A stretch of 64,000 bases of DNA. Origin: Clavaria fumosa (Eukaryota > Basidiomycota > Agaricomycetes > Agaricales > Clavariaceae). The translations under genes and the position numbers were made by a program. Where the stretch lies: the NCBI GenBank assembly GCA_951802425.1, contig OX637800.1, positions 62,001 to 126,000 of the forward strand. Direction: 5' to 3'. Below, piece after piece: positions 11,038 through 22,755 of the stretch. Below the pieces are notes generated by a model that was not told where the DNA came from, did not search any database, and worked only from the letters and a program-made list of their open reading frames with translations. Numbering within the stretch: position 1 is the first letter of the stretch; each line of letters opens with the position of its first letter.

Positions 11038-11859
11038 CGTACTCTCTTGCGCGGCCTTCCATTGGGCGATTCCGAGGGGAGCCAACGACCTCCTCATTCT
11101 TACCGTTGCCCAACGATGCTACGCTTGCGGCCATCCTGGCCATTTTGCATCGGGATGCCCTCGAGTCGTCCGCCCAGGCAACCTTATCTGTGACCTACTC
11201 GAGGACCCCCACAGTACCGTCTTTTCTTCCATTTCTCATTCGCTTTGCTGATTTCTTTCTTGTAGAATGGGACAGTGCTCCCCCTACTCAGTGGGCCTCT
11301 CCCACTTCCTTCTCCGGGCGGAACTCCACTCCTCCGCCCTCGTCTCCTCCATCAGCCCCTGCGATGGCTATGGTGGCTTTGCCAGACATCGAGGGCGAGT
11401 TTGTCCAGGTTGGGGAGTCTCCTTCTCGATCGGTGGACGAGGATAGGCTCTGGGTCTAGTGGCCCAAACGTCGAAGATTCCGTTTGACGTAATACATAGT
11501 TTCTGGTTTCGGATTGGTTCTTGTATTACTTAGGTGCTTCGATCCCATAAACCAATCCCCAATGGCCATCAACAGCGAGGAGCATCTCCTCGCTCTTGAT
11601 TGCCATTGGTACCTTGGTTTTCTCATCTCTAGTGTTGCGGTTGTCCTTAGTCGTGTTGCCTTCGTTGTAGTTTGCCTTGGTTACATAATCGACTTTGTCA
11701 TTCTTCCCATGACATACTCCTCATTCTCCCCAGCCATGTATGCACCCTTTCTTGTCAATGTGATCAGCATGCAGAATTCCTGCCCACCACTGGAATTACT
11801 GCTCTGCTCCTCCCTATCACTGTTTATACTTGTATTTAGGTGGAATTGACCTACTCTTG

Positions 11860-12044
11860 ACACAACAATGATGACAACAATGATGATGCACCAGCAGCCT
11901 ACAACAATGACAACCAATGATGGCAGCAGTGGCTAATGATGACAATGCACCAGCAGCCAATGACAACCAATGACAGCAGCAGTGGCTGACAATGATGATG
12001 ACACACCAGTGGCTAACAACAATGACAATGCACCAGCAGCCAAA
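11860..12044. repeat. AAC/AAT/GAT/CAG minisatellite, left part
   Basis: Degenerate tandem units of about 24-30 bp combine CACCAGCAGC(C/T)AA with runs of AACAAT, GATGAT and GACA. The array continues at 13259-13545 on the other side of an LTR-R1 insertion, and short remnants occur at 27186-27240 and 45650-45690. Minus-strand frames through it are Cys/Leu/Ile-rich low-complexity translations and not genes. Confidence 0.85.
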
Positions 12045-13258
12045 TGTCAGGATCCACCCATTTTTCCCTACCCAATTCAACTCTATCAGCACCTACAAGC
12101 CTCCAGACACCCTCACAACCTTGCAGACTACTCTACCCACTTCCAGACACTGCCACCCCCTGGAACCTTCCCCAACTGCCCACATCATTCCACAATACTC
12201 ATGACCATGACTCTATACTTGTGCAGCCTCCTTCCACCTCACCCTCCATGCATCCACCACCCAAACCCCCAATATCAATGTGCAACATGCTGTTGTGCAA
12301 TCTCTTCATCCAGCATGGCACCACCAGCACTACCAGCATTACTTGTGTTACTGGCATTACTCATGTGACCTCCTGCCCAAGGTCACCTGCATTACTAGTG
12401 TCACCCACATGACCCACCTCATGATGCCATAACCTTAACACCCAAATCAATGGTCAGCTGTGTATGTACTTCAAATATGCTCCCCTCTTTGCCTGCAGTA
12501 GTGTATAGCTACATTATCTATGATCTGAGGATCCCCCTGTAGTAATAGCTATGTATATGATTATTTACTAGGTCACAACCCTTGACTGGTCATCTTCACA
12601 ACCTTATCTATGCTTCCCTAACCCCTCATGACCTTGGTAGAACATGTGCCTAGTCACTTTACAACTAAACATACCCCATACTACTATAGTTCTGTCACTG
12701 GGAGACCTTTGTACTTTCCCAAAGAAGCTACACATGTACAATGCACATATATAAGTCTTGCATGTACCTACAGTACTGTAGACTTGATATTGATGCACTT
12801 TGGTTTAAGCTTGAGGCTAGTATGCCCTTTGAGCTTTGAACCACCATAATTGATAGGTCTTGTCACACTTGTGACCTCAAGAATGCCAAGACACACTCTG
12901 CTTTCTGCTAACTCATCTTCCATGCTTGTACAAACTCATGCACTTAAGTACTCTCTTTCTATCATCTTGCTACTGGCTTTCTGGAACCTTGCAGGTTCTC
13001 CTCTGAGTTGGCAAAGTCATTGCCTTCACTGACATACTCCTTGTCATTGTAATGACTACTTGCAACCTTCTCAGCAACATCTCTCACTTCTCAACTTGTC
13101 TTTTTCCCTTCCTATACCCTGTCAAATGTTTTTGCAACCTTCTGGGACTGAGTATTCTTGATCATACTCAACAGTTGATTGGTCTTAGTGAGTTTACAGG
13201 ACTGGTCACCATCAAAATCAACTTCAGTGTTATTTATGAGACAGGACAGGCCCTAACA
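12045..13258 (+). mobile_element. LTR-R1 solo LTR inserted in a minisatellite
   Basis: The 1214-bp stretch begins TGTCAGGATCCACCC and ends CAGGCCCTAACA, splitting the trinucleotide-type minisatellite. Flanks CCAAA (12040-12044) and CCAAT (13259-13263) fit a 5-bp target duplication with one mismatch. It is homologous to 5322-6811 (reverse) and 7276-7897. No open frame of interest is seen, and the internal part of the element is absent. Confidence 0.82.
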
Positions 13259-13545
13259 CCAATGATGACCAATGATGGCAGCAGTGGCTGATGATGATGA
13301 TGACACACCAGGAGCTAATGATGACAACAATACACCAGCAGCCAATGATGATGACCAATGCTGACACACCAACAGCTAACAACAATGACAGCACATCAGC
13401 AGCCAACAACAACAACAACAACAACAACAATGCACCAGCAGCCAACAACAATGACTGATGACAGCAGCAGCAGCTGATGATGATGATGCACCAGCAGCTA
13501 TCAACAATGATGGCACACCAGCAGCCTCCAATACTATGTATGATA
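13259..13545. repeat. AAC/AAT/GAT/CAG minisatellite, right part
   Basis: Continuation of the array at 11860-12044 after the LTR-R1 insertion, with the same CACCAGCAGC and (AAC)n/(GAT)n units, including an uninterrupted run of eight or nine AAC triplets near 13405. The sequence after it (ATGTATGATATGCCATGGCAC) recurs at 27239 and 45693. Confidence 0.85.
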
Positions 13546-13916
13546 TGCCATGGCACAATCCCTTCATCTGGCACATGACATGCCACATGGATACATTAGT
13601 CTTATTCACATTACCCCATGGTCACAAGCATCACCATGTGACCCACCTCATGATGTGACAATATCAACATTCATACATGCAGCATTCAGTCAGCTGCATA
13701 TATTCTTCTAAACAGCACTAATAACTACTTCACAACTACCATATTTCAAATTCTGCTGGAAGACCCCAGGAACCCTAAATGAATTTTTGGGGTGAGAAAA
13801 AAGTTTTGAGGGAAAGCACCAAATGAGAGTAAACATCACTAAAGACATAATGAGGACTAAAAGTGGGGACTTTTTTTTTTTGGGAATATCTCATGTGGGG
13901 TCCTTATTAGGGTTAG
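13546..13916. repeat. Conserved spacer upstream of 651-bp repeat units
   Basis: No gene. The stretch is homologous to 27236-27620 and its first 200 or so bases to 45690-45892, so it belongs to the duplicated segments. It ends with two telomere-like TTAGGG copies at about 13905-13916. Confidence 0.75.
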
Positions 13917-14342
13917 GGTGTATTATTCATGCACTATACTCAATCTTTCAATGTGATCCCATTTGATTTAGGTGCCACCACAAGTACAAACTTGTGTGAG
14001 GACTGTGAGAACTGGATTCTGACTGTATGGTGGAATTGTTGCTTTGTGGGTGATGGGAGGGGAGAGAGAGGGATGGAATATGATAGGTATGGGATTGCCC
14101 AGTATAGCATTCCATTTGTTTTGGAATCCTATGGTTGGTTTTGACAAACGGGAGAATTTTGACTAGTTCAGTCAGCAGCTTTGGCATGCATTGGGGAATG
14201 AGTTTGGGAAAAATGTAAACCATGGAAATTGAAGATTAGAGGGGTAGATATAGGCACACAAAATTTCAAAAGACTAGCTTGAGTGGTTAGCTTGCAGTGA
14301 AAGAAAGCGCAGATGCACCATCTGCACAAGGACTATGCTGTT
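13917..14342. repeat. Partial copy of the 651-bp unit
   Basis: It aligns with the second part of the 651-bp unit (from GGGTGTATTATTCATGCAC to GCTGTTAG) with a low percentage of differences, such as GTGCCACC for GTTCCACC. It lacks the first 200 or so bases of the unit. It ends exactly where palindrome P2 begins. Confidence 0.88.
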
Positions 14343-16604
14343 AGTTTCCACATTTCATCAGTATTTATTGTCCACATGGATGACATTGTTATGCCTTCCT
14401 GTCTCTACTACCAACTAAGGGCCTTCTTCTTCCATTCCATCTAGCATCCATTCAAGCCCTCCTCCATCTGAGGTGCTCCCTGTTGTCCCTATAGCACCAT
14501 CAGATAGTCACCCATGTACCAGCATACCATTGCCCTTGTATGATTGTCTGCTCTCCTGTCTCTTCCCCAGTCTCTTCATTCAGCAATTGTGTCTCCCCCA
14601 TTCTCCCCTATGTGTTGATAGCTGTGGGCCACACACATGCTTTCAAGCTTTGACACAAACTCAACTCATCACTTAACTGACTTTGTGAGATGGGGCATCC
14701 AGGACACCCACTTTGACATTCACATCTAGTCAACTTTGTGTGTCATTTGGGCATGGCAGTCCTGGACACCCACCTTGAGGCACACATCCAGTCAACTTAC
14801 TTTGTACATTATGAGAGATGTGGGTGTCCTGGTCCTCCTGGCATGGCTTACCTGTATCTGTATGATGTCCCAGCCTGCATCACATTGGATCTTGGTAGGT
14901 ATGTAGGACCTAGGTTTGGCATGCTAAGAGTGAGTAGCACAGGTGGTGTAAGTAGGATGGAGGGTGGACAGTGTGAGTGGAGTGAGTGGGTGGCACAGGC
15001 AAGGTGAGTAAGGCAAGTGGCACAAGTGAGGAGGTGCAAGTGAGGCAAGCCATGTAGTGTAGCACCAATGAGGTGAGTGGGTAGGCAGTGCAAGCAGGGT
15101 GGATGGCACAATTGGGGGTGAGCAGCATGGGTGGCACCATTGGGACAAGTTTGGTGACAGTGCATATTATCAGTCAATGATAAGTTAATATTTCCTTGTA
15201 TTATTCATGACATGTCTGCTTGAGTAATGTATGTGTTTACTGTGCTCATGCTTGTCATACCTGGCACTGCTCATGTTCATCAGTCATTGCTTATGTGTGC
15301 CATACAGTGCCTAGGCTATGTCCATGCTGCTCATAGCAACCCACCTCCAGACCCTGTTCTTTTTTCCCTTCCCCAGGTAGTCCAGCACAATGCAGTTCTG
15401 CCTCCACCCCTTCCTTGCCATGTGCTATCCACTCTATGCTGCTTGTCTTGTTCTTCTGTCTAGGAGTCTGGTGATTAACATAGACCCAAGAACAAGACAA
15501 GCAGCATAGAGTGGATAGCACATGGCAAGGAAGGGGTGGAGGCAGAACTGCATTGTGCTGGACTACCTGGGGAAGGGAAAAAAGAACAGGGTCTGGAGGT
15601 GGGTTGCTATGAGCAGCATGGACATAGCCTAGGCACTGTATGGCACACATAAGCAATGACTGATGAACATGAGCAGTGCCAGGTATGACAAGCATGAGCA
15701 CAGTAAACACATACATTACTCAAGCAGACATGTCATGAATAATACAAGGAAATATTAACTTATCATTGACTGATAATATGCACTGTCACCAAACTTGTCC
15801 CAATGGTGCCACCCATGCTGCTCACCCCCAATTGTGCCATCCACCCTGCTTGCACTGCCTACCCACTCACCTCATTGGTGCTACACTACATGGCTTGCCT
15901 CACTTGCACCTCCTCACTTGTGCCACTTGCCTTACTCACCTTGCCTGTGCCACCCACTCACTCCACTCACACTGTCCACCCTCCATCCTACTTACACCAC
16001 CTGTGCTACTCACTCTTAGCATGCCAAACCTAGGTCCTACATACCTACCAAGATCCAATGTGATGCAGGCTGGGACATCATACAGATACAGGTAAGCCAT
16101 GCCAGGAGGACCAGGACACCCACATCTCTCATAATGTACAAAGTAAGTTGACTGGATGTGTGCCTCAAGGTGGGTGTCCAGGACTGCCATGCCCAAATGA
16201 CACACAAAGTTGACTAGATGTGAATGTAAAAGTGGGTGTCCTGGATGCCCCATCTCACAAAGTCAGTTAAGTGATGAGTTGAGTTTGTGTCAAAGCTTGA
16301 AAGCATGTGTGTGGCCCACAGCTATCAACACATAGGGGAGAATGGGGGAGACACAATTGCTGAATGAAGAGACTGGGGAAGAGACAGGAGAGCAGACAAT
16401 CATACAAGGGCAATGGTATGCTGGTACATGGGTGACTATCTGATGGTGCTATAGGGACAACAGGGAGCACCTCAGATGGAGGAGGGCTTGAATGGATGCT
16501 AGATGGAATGGAAGAAGAAGGCCCTTAGTTGGTAGTAGAGACAGGAAGGCATAACAATGTCATCCATGTGGACAATAAATACTGATGAAATGTGGAAACA
16601 AAAT
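14343..16604. repeat. Long near-perfect palindrome P2 (arms of about 1.11 kb)
   Basis: Left arm about 14343-15455, loop 15456-15487 (32 bases), right arm 15488-16604. Reading the right arm in reverse reproduces the left arm with very few differences; one that I noted is at about 16228. The arms share the P1/P3 sequence but extend about 190 bp further into the centre. The inner part holds degenerate CCACTCACC-type repeats. Paired open frames of identical sequence on opposite strands are consequences of the symmetry. A transcript across it would fold into a hairpin of about 1.1 kb. Confidence 0.95.
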
Positions 16605-16961
16605 TCCATTTCTTAAGATGAGTTGCAGATTCATGTGAATATACAATATGGGTGAAGGATGATGTGCTTGCTTGTCCCCACTCATCTCAGACCTCCATTG
16701 TCCACAGGCAGCAAGTCACCCTACTCCTCAATGTAAGTACCTGTCTATCATGTTCACCTTGCTTGTACTGCACTAGTAATCATGCTTGTGCCATCCATGT
16801 CACTCTCACCACTTCCATCATCCACCCCACTTGCCTCACTTGCACTGCCTACCCTGCTCAACCCACTTGTGACATCCACCCTGCCCATCCCACTTGCACT
16901 GCTGACTGCTAACCATGATTGCCCCACTCACCTGCTCACCCTGCTTGCACTGCCTAGGAAG
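16605..16961. repeat. Degenerate CCACT/CTTGCACTGCC repeat DNA
   Basis: Imperfect repeats of the type CACTTGCACTGCCTACCCTGCT fill about 16735-16960 and recur at 33745-34030 after palindrome P3. They resemble the repeats in the palindrome arms. No gene is seen. Confidence 0.75.
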
Positions 16962-17165
16962 TTGTGGAAGATGACTATGCTGGTTGTGGGCAATCCATAT
17001 CTGCAAAGGAAAAGGAAAAACCCTTCAGGCTATGTCGCCCGAGTGAGGAAACAGAAGTGTTACACCTCCATGTATTGGGAAAGAGTGTGCCAAGGAAGGA
17101 AGCTCCAAAGAGCTGACTACACTTGGGCCCCTGTGACAAGGGTGAGCCCTGGAAGGGGGAGAGGC
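16962..17165 (+). pseudogene. Gyp-C copy C1: protease remnant
   Basis: It begins with the acidic leader of the Gyp-C protease (EVVEDDYAGCG; compare EVTEDDYAGRG in C3) and jumps by an internal deletion to the protease C-terminus (KGKTLQAM-type, about 17010). The catalytic DSGS segment is therefore lost. It retains the sequence AAG AGC TGA CTA at about 17108-17119, the in-frame UGA CUA also found in C3 at 62220. No gag precedes it. Confidence 0.8.
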
Positions 17166-20100
17166 TAATGCCTCTGTAAAATTGAGAGATAATGCCTACC
17201 TCGAGGGCAGGCATGAGTACTGGTTTAACCAGTATGCTGAACTCTTTGGGGGAGTCCCCCCCAGACTGCCTCCATTTCGGGCAGTAAACCACCATATACC
17301 CTTGATAGACAAAAAGAAAGTCTATAACTATTACTTGCCTTGGTGTGCCGAGGCATTCAAGGAACAATTCCTTGAGAAAGTGAACCGTTACATTACTAAC
17401 AGTTGGTGGGAAGCAGGAGCAGCATCACAGGCAGCTCCTATGCTGTGTATACTGAAAAACAGCTGGAACCCGCTGCTACAGACAGTTGTAGACTGCCAGA
17501 AACAGAATGCAAACACTGTACAGGATATTACCCCATTGCCTGATCAAGATCAGATCAGAGAGGACATGGCTAGAGCTGCATATAGGTCCAAGATTGACCT
17601 ATCAGATGAGAATGAACAAGTATGCGTAGAGCCTGAGGAGGTGTGGAAGATGGCATTTGTGACCATCTTGGGCACCATGTTCTCACAGGTGATGCAGATA
17701 GGGGAATGTAATGCCCCTGCTACCTTTCAGTGCCTGATGATGCACATATTTTGTCATCAGCTGGGGAAGTATGTGCATGTGTACTTAGACAATGTATTCA
17801 CCCTCTCCAAGACCTTGGAGGACCATGAGCATCACTTAGGGATGGTCTTTGAGACCCTCAAAGGCACCAGCCTTTTCTTGAGCAAGAAAAAGTGCTCGTT
17901 ATATGCAAAGAGCATAGATTGCTTTGGGCACATAATAGATGCCTGGCAAATCCACATTACAGTGGATAAAATGGAAAACACCAACAAGCGTTAACAAGGT
18001 ACAGAGGTTCCTTGGGTTAGTACAGTACATTGGACAGTTCCTGCCCAATCTGTCTGCATATACTGGCCCATTAGCCAGTCTGTATAGTGAAATGCAAATG
18101 TTTCACTGGAGGCCGCTCCATGATAGATGCATGGAGATGATCAAGGCATTGGCATGTAAAACACCAATATTATGCCTGGTAGATGCAGCAGTACAGGAGC
18201 CAATATGGCTTGTGTGCAACACCTCAGTATTGGGTGTAGGGGCTATGTATGGCCAGGGGAAGACATGGGAAACCTGCCGCCCAGCAGGGTTTATGTCTAA
18301 AAGATTTAGCCTGGCCCAGTTTAGTTATGAAACTTGGGACTGGGAGGCCTTAGCAATTGTTGAATCACTGCAGATAAACTCCTTGGCAGACAGATCAATG
18401 TGGTCATGGACCATGAAGCACTGGGGTTCTTCAAGAACCAAATGCACTTGTCTGGCTGGCAGGCCAGGTGGATGGAATCTATGGAGAGGTTTGACTACTC
18501 CATTACTTACATTAAAGGCAAGCACAACAAAGTTGTGGATTGCCTTTCATGTTACCATATGAGTGATGTGACAGATGAGATTCATCCAGATCATGAGTAT
18601 GTGAAGGCAGATATTCACCTTGACCCTGAAGGGGACAAGCTGCCCCACAGATGCCTGGAGGAGGTGCACGCACTACAAGTACACACACCTGCTGCGGAGC
18701 AGGAGACTGAGCAGGAGCAGCTGCTGCCTGAGCCCCAAGCAGACAGGGATGTATGGGACAAGATGCTCGTGCCCTTAAGGCCCTGTGTGGAAGGGGAGAA
18801 TGACAGGGTGCTGCAAAGCATCTGTGATGGCTACAAACAGGATCACCTGTTTAAAATAATACAGGAAACACCAGGGAATTACACCAGTTTCAAGATGAGG
18901 GATGACCTGATCTTTGTGGAGAACAGAAAGGGAGATGAGGTGCTCTGTGTGCCTCATACCCTTCATGAAGGGAAAAGCATCCCTGGAATAGTGATCCAGG
19001 AGGCCCATGCAGTCCTAGGACACGTGGGGTTGCAGATAACAATGGACTATGTCCACTGCTATTATTGGTGGCCATCAGTGTCTAAGGACATTGAGAAGTT
19101 TTGCTCATCATGTGACATGTGCCAAACGAGCAAGACTTCCCCTCAGAAGCTGCAAGGGCTTCTACATACCCTCCCAATTCCCAGGCAGCCCTGGGAATCA
19201 ATAGGAATGGACTTTGTAGTCCATTTCCTATGTCAAAAGAGGTGGACTACCTCTGGGTGGTGATTTGCCACCTCACCTCACTGGTACACCTAGTACCAGT
19301 CACCATGTTGGTAATGGCAGCAGAGCTAGCCTGGCTCTTTCTAACACATGTAGTGAGACTACATGGTTGCCAGGATCGATTGTGTCCAACCATGATCCTA
19401 GATTCACATCTGCCTTTTGGCAGGAAACTCACCAATTACTCAGTGTTAAGCTGTGGATGTCCACAGCTTTCCATCTGCAGACAGATGGAGTGATGGAGCA
19501 GTCAATCTGATCTGTGGTCCAGCCAGACCAGACAGATTGGGCAGAGCGAATTCCAATGGTCAAGTTCACCATTAACACATCGATAAGCATGTCTATGGGG
19601 TTCACCCTATTTGAATTAACCTATGGGTATATGCCCCAGATGATGGCAGAGTTGCCAGACAACCTCTGGGCACAGCCCAGAGGAGTAAGGATGTTCGCAG
19701 AGAAGGCTGCACTCAACCTTTCAATGGCACATGACGTGATCATAGAAAGTTGCATCCACCAGATGTTTTATGCTAATCAGCATAGACAGGAAGAGCACCC
19801 ATTTAGAGAGGGAGAATTAGTTTATTGGGCCTTACCCAATATGGTCATGTAGACCGGAATCATCCACATACGAGCTGGAGCTCCCCGACTCACTAAAGTC
19901 AAGGAGAATCCACCTGATGTTCCATGTCAGCTGGCTACAGCAACATGAGCCAAACAACAACATGTGGTTTCTGCACCATGAAGTGAAAGTCTTTTATGAC
20001 TTTGGAATGGATCCAAAGGAGGAATGGCTGGTCGATGCCATTATTGGCCATAGGTGGGAAGGACACCACCTAGAATGTGAGGTCCAATGGAATCTTGGGG

Positions 20101-20207
20101 ATACAACTTGGGAGCCATATATGGGAGTCAAAGAGCTAGCAGCTCTAGACCACTACCTTGAATTGCAAGGGGTGGAATCGTGGAGGGCACTGCCTAGGCA
20201 CCCTTGA
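17166..20207 (+). pseudogene. pol: Gyp-C copy C1: RT-RNase H-integrase-chromodomain, decayed
   Basis: The order is RT (17182-17990), RNase H (about 18000-18540), integrase zinc domain (HAVLGH...CDMCQTSK, about 19000-19130), integrase core (about 19190-19520), and the C-terminal region with chromodomain (about 20030-20180, LGDTTWEPYMGVKEL). Frameshifts occur near 17970-18000, 18370 (missing residues), 19215 and 19850, and a TGA lies at about 19508. Three catalytic acids are changed: RT YLDD to YLDN, RNase H CDAS to CNTS, integrase SDHD to SNHD. All fit CpG-to-CpA transitions relative to C3. The copy is dead. Confidence 0.93.
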
Positions 20208-20358
20208 GCAGAGTGCAGACAGAGCACCCATGCAGAGTAGTAAACAAGATTGAGCCAGACCGCAGGGTCATTAGCCACAGTTGAGTCACATGGTGGCTCA
20301 GGTACAAAACCTTAAGAGGATCCACCCTCTTGTTCTTATTTCTCCATCAACCATAACC

Positions 20359-22305
20359 ATGGATGATCCGATGGGGAGACCCCATCTCCTCATGCTATCC
20401 CTGCTGCCACTGTCCCTGGCCTTGCACCAGGAAACTCGTTGCTGACAAGCATCATCAGAATGGCTGGGTTGTCCCAGCTGTTATTGTCACAAGGGGAGGA
20501 GGCCCTCCCCTGGGTCCAAGACCACATGATTCATGCGATCACTCACAGATCCTGGTGCCCTCAGTGCATCAGGTTCCATTGTCACATCTTCAAGTTGCTG
20601 TTGCACTTGGATGAAGTGTTTCAGCAAACACTTAAGGAAGTGCAGGAAAGTGCTAAGCACAAACTCAGGCTGGGGCTTGAGGTGATGCAGTGCAAGCTGG
20701 AAGACTTGTGCAAGGATAATGAGAAGGGCAGTGCCCTTTGTGTGGGTCATCAGCAAAAGCTTGAAAAAGCTTATGATAATTTGGACAAGGTCAAAGAAGA
20801 CCTTAGAGGGGCACAGGAGAAGATTCTCTCTTTGACAGAAAAGTTGGCAAGCACCAATGAGGAACTTGCCACACTGAGAACCACAGCAAAGGGAAAGGGA
20901 CCTGAAAGGGACCCCTTGGAGTGGGACCCAAAATGGGCCCGCACCACTGTCTTGTATGCGGACATAGCACTGCCTACAGGGGACATTGACATCCCCATGA
21001 GTTTTGAAGAGGGATATCCCCCTCTTCCACCTGCTGGTGTCAGTCAGCAGAATCCTGATGCATAAATGAACTTTCTCAGAGATGGTTCTCACACCTCTGA
21101 CAAGGGGTTATCCCTTTAATGCCCCTCAACCAGACAGAGCTCCAGATGGCTACCCTTGGCCATCTGGGGTGTCCATGAAACCTGGTGCATGGGTTGTCAA
21201 GTTGAAGACAGTTGAGGAGGTGATTGCCCTCAACCAATAGGTGCATCATGGAGTGCCTGACAGCAGTTATGATATGACTGCCATGATGAAGATGTGATGG
21301 GCTGTCAAGGAGGCCCAGAAGAATGCCACAGTGGCTAAGCCACCCATGCCAGTTGAGGACTGGCTAGTGAGGAACTGGAGAGTTCCTGCCAGGGTCAAGA
21401 AATCAGCAGACCAGGTAGCCTGCCATCTGCAAGGGCAGATGTTGCAAGAGAGTGGAGGGATGGGCAACCCATCCCTGAGGACAGAACCCTCGGAAGTCAC
21501 AGGAGGGGGAGTACCCTCCTATCCATTGTACCAGACATTGCTGCTGGCAATGATGAGAGTAGTTGTGCCTCCCATGAGGGAGTTTATAGACATTGGGGAG
21601 CTGTTGCTCCCCCAAGAGTTGTGGCTCTCCTTTGTAGGAGAGAAGGGGGAAATTCCCCCTATGAATCCAAAAGGTGACAGAGGCGCAGTGTCAGACCTGC
21701 ACTGCTATGTTGAGGAAATAAGGATGGGCAGAGTGGCCATCCTTGGCATTGATAAAGATGGGGACTCACCCCTGTCTTTTGCATGCAAGGTGGCCATCTG
21801 GCACACCATAATGGCATGTGTGCCATCCCAGGCCCGGATGCGGTGCCTGTTCCTGGCCATGGCCATAGCCCTCTTTGTCTCAAAGGGGGCATATGCACAG
21901 GCCATCAAAGGGAGAGTCCTCCCTGTGTGATGGTCCAGACTCTGGACCACAAAAGTAACACTGACAGTTGCACAGACAATCAAGGCATTTGCTGATGCCA
22001 GAGTCTCTGTTGAAGAAGCTCTGGGACAAATTTGTACTCATGTACCCACACAAGTACATGTGAAAGGGGAATGCCCCCTTAGATGATGACATCCAGCTAG
22101 TGCTGGCTGAATGGGAGAAGCCTCCCATACCCCCCCAAATGTATGCACTGCTAGAGTGCATAGGGCACAGTGCACATCTGTGCTGCCTCTGGGTGGGGGA
22201 GAGGACAGGGGACAAATGGAGGGGCAACATGCCCCTGGAAGACAGTGGAAGTACATCCACTGTCCGAAACCCCCTAGGGCTGCCTATTGGAGGTTTAACA
22301 ATACA
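20359..22305 (+). pseudogene. Gyp-C copy C1: downstream ORF3, decayed
   Basis: ORF3 starts at ATG 20359, 151 bases after the pol stop and on the same strand. It includes the Cys/His cluster (HRSWCPQCIRFHCH, about 20560), a long coiled coil (about 20620-20890), the KARTTV-like basic region and the conserved GYPPLPPAGVSQQNPDA. Frames are broken by TAA at 21063, TGA at 21297 and small indels, and the Lys/Ala-rich C-terminus is deleted (junction about 22305). The codon that is a stop in C3 (codon 104) is CAA here. The protein family is unknown. Confidence 0.75.
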
Positions 22306-22755
22306 CCCCCCACCAGGGTGTGCCACTCGTGACACACTGTCCAACTGGGGGCAGGTCATGCAGACCACTTGGCTGGACCTGTCAGCACCAGGCAAAGGCC
22401 CCAGGAGGGGATTGCGCCTGGTGACATGGCGACAACTCTGCCCAAGGGGATGCACCCCTTTAATATTATTTTACAATCCTGCTTGTCATCCTGCACTGCC
22501 TGCGCATCATCTCTGGTTAGGGGCCTCTCCAGTGGGGGAGGGTGTAAGGCCCCAGGCCTTCTATATTTCCTATTACATAATCTACATACCATATTTAGTT
22601 CAATAAGCATAGCCGCTTGGCTATGCTTACATCAGCAGCCCCTGGAGGGCCACTCACCTATATATACGATGTCACAACTGTACAGAGAGGGCAGATCCCT
22701 CTATATAGAACTACCTACTCAATATACCATTGAGTCCAGTTCTTTTGAGGGATAA
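22306..22755 (+). mobile_element. Gyp-C copy C1: 3' noncoding and LTR-like end
   Basis: This stretch is collinear with 41340-41800 in copy C2 (landmarks GCCACT, CAAGGGGATGCACCCC, TCTATATTTCCTATTACATA, CTATATATACGATG). Its first part matches C3 3' sequence. A TATATATAC box sits at about 22660, so it is probably the remaining 3' LTR of this subfamily. I could not fix its ends. Confidence 0.6.

Larger units (their letters stand above)
8032..11714 (-). mobile_element. Gyp-A solo LTR, split by an LTR-B insertion
   Basis: The reverse complement begins TGTCATGGGAAGAATGAC (at 11714) and ends CCGTAACA (at 8032), matching the 1688-bp LTRs at 46263-47950 and 52747-54434. Removing the inserted LTR-B and its duplicated target (9045-11042) leaves about 1685 bp. 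The flanks are TACT on both sides (8028-8031 and 11715-11718), a 4-bp target duplication that agrees with the ATAG duplication of the full-length element. No internal region is present, so this is a solo LTR left by LTR-LTR recombination. It retains CpGs and is clearly diverged from the other two LTRs. Confidence 0.92.

Noticed and set aside
13230..13609. Minus-strand Cys/Leu/Ile-rich frames that look like membrane proteins
   Set aside because: They are translations of (AAC)n, (GAT)n and CAGCAGC repeats in antisense. Hydrophobicity follows from the repeat composition.
14848..16095. Pairs of identical 74-109-codon frames on opposite strands in the palindromes
   Set aside because: They are mirror images created by the palindrome and are Cys/His/Thr/Pro-rich translations of degenerate CCACTCACC repeats. 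No family, start context or codon bias supports a gene.
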